From Sphingomonas faeni (GTDB lineage: Bacteria; Pseudomonadota; Alphaproteobacteria; Sphingomonadales; Sphingomonadaceae): 64,000 bases of DNA. A model generated the notes under the pieces. It made no database searches. It was not told the origin of the DNA and saw only the letters and a program-made list of their open reading frames with translations. This document shows, one piece after another, positions 61,603 to 64,000 of the stretch. Made by a program: the position numbers and the translations under genes. Every line of letters begins with the position of its first letter. Positions within the stretch are counted from its first letter, which is position 1. Location of the stretch: the NCBI RefSeq assembly GCF_023195535.1, contig NZ_JALPNF010000006.1:62001-126000 (forward strand), written 5' to 3'.

Positions 61603-61651
61603 GTTGGGCGTGGCCGGCGGGGGAGACAAACCCCGCCACCCCACCCACTCC

Positions 61652-61746
61652 GTCATGCCGGGCTCGTTCCGGCATCCACGGTCCCGCAAACCAAACGCTC
61701 GCGAGTACGTGGCGCGGTAAATGCCGGAACAAGCCCGGCATGACGG
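61652..61746. repeat. Palindromic repeat, family D copy 2
   Basis: CGTCATGCCGGGCTCGTTCC ... AACAAGCCCGGCATGACGG. Same left half as 3532-3631, with a different right half. Confidence 0.9.
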
Positions 61747-61855
61747 AAAGATAGCTGCCCGTTTTTCGAGCACCTCCACCGCACTGCACAAGTTTTAATC
61801 CCAAACCGCCCCTCTACCCGCTCCCCAAGCACACCTCATCCCTCCACACCGCAAC

Positions 61856-61870
61856 TGGCACGCACATTGC
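61856..61870 (+). promoter_or_regulatory. Sigma-54 (RpoN) promoter of glnK-amtB
   Basis: TGGCACGCACATTGC matches the -24/-12 consensus TGGCACG-N4-TTGC at every fixed base. It lies 35 bases before the glnK ATG, as expected for an NtrC-activated nitrogen-starvation promoter. I did not find a clear NtrC dyad upstream. Confidence 0.93.
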
Positions 61871-61904
61871 GAGGCGTCTCCCGTAACAAGGGGGAAGGGC
61901 CGCG

Positions 61905-62243
61905 ATGAAACTCGTCATTGCCATCATCAAGCCGTTCAAGCTGGACGAGGTGCGCGAAGCGCTCACCACGATCGGCGTGGCCGGTATGACGGTCACCGAG
62001 GTCAAGGGTTTCGGTCGTCAAAAGGGCCAGACCGAGATCTATCGGGGGGCCGAGTACAGCACCAACATGGTGCCCAAGATCAAGATCGAGGTGGTCTGCG
62101 CCGCCAGCCTGTCCGACCGCGTGGTCGAGGCGATCCAGGCCTCGGCGAACACGGGCGCGATCGGCGACGGCAAGATCTTCGTGCTCGATGTCGGCCAGGC
62201 GGTCCGCATCCGCACCGGCGAAACCGACGATTCAGCGCTCTGA
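61905..62243 (+). CDS. glnK: P-II family nitrogen regulatory protein (GlnK/GlnB)
   Basis: A 112-aa trimeric signal protein. It has KLVIAIIKPFKLDEVREAL, the T-loop with the uridylylated Tyr 51 (YRGAEYSTNMVPK), and the C-terminal GDGKIFVLDVGQAVRIRTGE. It senses ATP, ADP and 2-oxoglutarate and blocks AmtB when nitrogen is ample. The pairing with amtB eight bases downstream and the sigma-54 promoter favour the glnK name over glnB. Confidence 0.96.
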   Translation: MKLVIAIIKPFKLDEVREALTTIGVAGMTVTEVKGFGRQKGQTEIYRGAEYSTNMVPKIKIEVVCAASLSDRVVEAIQASANTGAIGDGKIFVLDVGQAVRIRTGETDDSAL

Positions 62244-62251
62244 GGGGGGAC

Positions 62252-63607
62252 ATGATGAAGCTTGATATGAAGACAGCCGCCGTCGCGGCGCTAGGGTTCG
62301 GAGCGGCGATGATCGCCGCCGCACCCGCCTGGGCACAAGCTGCAGCCGCACCGGTGGTGGCCACCGTGAACAAGGGTGACACCGCCTGGATGATGACCTC
62401 GACGGTCCTCGTCCTGATGATGATCCTGCCCGGCCTCGCGCTGTTCTACGGCGGCCTCACGCGGTCGAAGAACATGCTGTCGACCATGACTCAGATCGGC
62501 GCCGTCGCGGCACTCGCGATGCTGATCTGGGTGATGTGGGGCTATACGCTGGCGTTCGGTCCGGACGTGAGCAACCCGCTGCTCAGCAACTTCATCGGCA
62601 GCCTCGACAAGGCGTTCCTCAAGGGCGTCACGCCCGCCTCGCAGGCGGCGACCTTCACGGCGGGCGTCGAGATCCCCGAATATGTCTTCATCTGTTTCCA
62701 GATGACTTTCGCCGCGATCACCATCGCGCTGGTCCTGGGCTCGGTCGTCGAGCGCATGAAGTTCTCGGCGGTGATGGTGTTCGGCCTGATCTGGCTTACC
62801 ATCGTCTACTTCCCGATCGCGCACATGGTGTGGGCATCGAGCGGGTATTTCTTCAAGGCGGGCGCACTCGATTTCGCCGGCGGCACCGTGGTCCACATCA
62901 ACGCCGGCGTCTCGGCGCTGGTCGCGGCGCTGATCCTCGGCAAGCGCATCGGCTACCCGAAGGAGCCGATGGCACCGCACTCGCTGGTCATGACCGGTAT
63001 CGGCACCGGGCTGCTCTGGGTTGGCTGGTTCGGCTTCAACGCAGGCTCCGCTCTCGAGGCAAACGGCTCGGCCGCGCTCGCGATGCTCAACACCTTCGTC
63101 GCCACGGCCTCAGCCGCACTGTTCTGGATGCTTGCCGAGAAGCTCTCGGGTCACAAGGGTTCGGCCTTGGGCTTCTGCTCGGGTATCGTCGCCGGCCTCG
63201 TCGCGGTGACGCCGGCTGCGGGCAACTCCGGCCCGTTCGGCGCGATCATCCTCGGCGCGATCGCCTCGCTGATCTGCTTCATGGCGGTCTCGAAGCTCAA
63301 GCCGATGCTCGGCTATGACGACTCGCTCGACGCCTTCGGGATTCACGGCATCGGCGGCATGGTCGGCGCGATCGGCACCGCGGTGGTCTACGCCCCGTCG
63401 CTCGGCGGGCCCGGAGCTGCGGATTATGCGATGGGCGCCAAGCTCTTCGTGCAGCTCCAGGCGGTGATCGTGACGATCATCTGGGCCACGATCGGCACCA
63501 CGATCGCGATCTACGTCGCCAAGGCCGTCACCGGCCTGCGGGTCTCGCCGGAAGTCGAGCACGAGGGTCTTGACATCGGCGAACACGGCGAGCGCGCCTA
63601 CAACTGA
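62252..63607 (+). CDS. amtB: Ammonium transporter
   Basis: A 451-aa protein with a cleavable signal peptide (about 1-30, ending PAWAQA) and eleven membrane helices. It has FYGGLTRSKNMLS, twin pore histidines in VVHINAGVSALV and GIHGIGGMVGAIG, and the DSLDAFGIHG signature. The cytosolic C-terminus (EVEHEGLDIGEHGERAYN) contacts GlnK. Co-transcribed with glnK. A strong terminator follows. Confidence 0.96.
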   Translation: MMKLDMKTAAVAALGFGAAMIAAAPAWAQAAAAPVVATVNKGDTAWMMTSTVLVLMMILPGLALFYGGLTRSKNMLSTMTQIGAVAALAMLIWVMWGYTLAFGPDVSNPLLSNFIGSLDKAFLKGVTPASQAATFTAGVEIPEYVFICFQMTFAAITIALVLGSVVERMKFSAVMVFGLIWLTIVYFPIAHMVWASSGYFFKAGALDFAGGTVVHINAGVSALVAALILGKRIGYPKEPMAPHSLVMTGIGTGLLWVGWFGFNAGSALEANGSAALAMLNTFVATASAALFWMLAEKLSGHKGSALGFCSGIVAGLVAVTPAAGNSGPFGAIILGAIASLICFMAVSKLKPMLGYDDSLDAFGIHGIGGMVGAIGTAVVYAPSLGGPGAADYAMGAKLFVQLQAVIVTIIWATIGTTIAIYVAKAVTGLRVSPEVEHEGLDIGEHGERAYN

Positions 63608-63662
63608 TCGGTAGCGGGCCGCCCGAGCCCGCACCCACGACGTTCCTCCTGCGGACAACCTT

Positions 63663-63695
63663 GGCTCGGTGTGGAAACACACCGGGCCTTTTTTT
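63663..63695 (+). terminator. Rho-independent terminator of glnK-amtB
   Basis: CGGTGTG-GAAA-CACACCG, extended outwards by GGCT/GGCC, then TTTTTTT. An 11-bp stem with a GAAA tetraloop. Confidence 0.9.
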
Positions 63696-63776
63696 GGTGT
63701 CGATCGAAGGGGGACTTCGATCGAGGTCTGGAAAGCAGGAGCAGGATTGGGAGTGGGAGCGGGCGACACCTACTAT

Positions 63777-63831
63777 GTTCTCCCGCGAAGGCGGGAGCCC
63801 AGTCTGGGTCCCCGCCTTCGCGGGGAAACAA
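63777..63831. repeat. Palindromic repeat, family C copy 4
   Basis: TTCTCCCGCGAAGGCGGGAG / CCCCGCCTTCGCGGGGAAACA, nearly identical to 20828-20881. Confidence 0.9.
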
Positions 63832-63910
63832 CGGCGCAGCGGGCGGACGAGTCCTGACCCAGCTTGGCGGGTCACCCCGAACCGGTTCCGTGCCATATCC
63901 CGTTCGACCC

Positions 63911-64000
63911 AACACCACCCCGGCGAAGGCCGGGGCCCAGTTGGAAAGGAGGCAATAACGAAGCGCCGCCGTCGTCAGCACCGTTCCCCCACTGGACCCC
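63911..64000. repeat. Palindromic repeat, family E copy 2 (cut by window end)
   Basis: ACACCACCCCGGCGAAGGCCGG GGCCCAGTTGG then, after a diverged centre, CCCCACTGGACCCC at the window edge (motifs given in parts). The rest of the right arm should lie outside. Confidence 0.75.

Overview
The window is high-GC chromosomal DNA of a motile alphaproteobacterium, most likely a Sphingomonas or close sphingomonad. The evidence is an alphaproteobacterial fliF-to-flhB flagellar cluster led by an FlbD-like sigma-54 activator, a Suv3-type helicase, a DUF1674 (SDHAF4-like) protein, CarD, the hemC-hemD / tsaD-gpsA and rsmB / rpe / heparinase / purH neighbourhoods, and many short palindromic repeats between genes. 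I see no prophage, insertion sequence, rRNA operon or CRISPR array. Only one tRNA is present.

Layout. 1-9.0 kb: end of an unrecognised gene, a small hypothetical gene, Suv3-like helicase and S4 protein, ferredoxin fdxA, carD, a coiled-coil lipoprotein next to an L,D-transpeptidase, a Rap1a/Tai-like protein and two tandem GIN-domain (DUF2807) envelope proteins. 9.0-23 kb: DUF1489, mgtE, a cyclophilin, a LysR regulator divergent from a two-domain CDC48-type AAA ATPase, an MFS/ABM pair, a PmtA-like methyltransferase facing a phospholipase-D/cardiolipin-synthase-like gene, rpoZ facing rlmE-ppx, and tRNA-Gln(CUG). 23-25 kb: four genes I do not recognise beyond two DNA-binding folds and membrane segments. 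25-30.5 kb: tlpA, then argH - small lipoprotein - lysA - cysG-like - corA/zntB-like, tightly packed.

30.5-47.6 kb: flagellar block, all on the minus strand except flagellin: flbD, fliE-F-G-H-I-J-K-L-M-N-O-P-Q-R, flhB, then fliD-fliS, with fliC divergent from flbD. Most junctions overlap by a few bases. I see sigma-28-like promoters of the same -35/N11/-10 layout before fliC and fliD, and a CtrA-like TTAA-N7-TTTA site before flbD. Two different palindromic repeats have entered this operon, one inside the fliP reading frame and one between fliR and fliQ.

47.7-64 kb: DUF72 protein, an unlisted 54-codon ORF, a hemD ORF fused to a membrane HemX/mitofilin-like domain, hemC, divergent tsaD-gpsA, AsmA-like protein, SDHAF4-like protein, rsmB, rpe - heparinase II/III, purH, and glnK-amtB behind a perfect-consensus sigma-54 promoter.

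The most unusual signal is a structured element of about 90 nt found just after the stop codons of four genes (cyclophilin, PmtA-like, rpoZ, rlmE), always in the sense of the gene. The stems differ in sequence between copies but keep pairing. Also notable are an orphan terminator and operator before the AAA ATPase, three 21-bp-phased GTCTCRCC repeats before the coiled-coil lipoprotein, and a cysG-like gene with only the first part of its methyltransferase domain.
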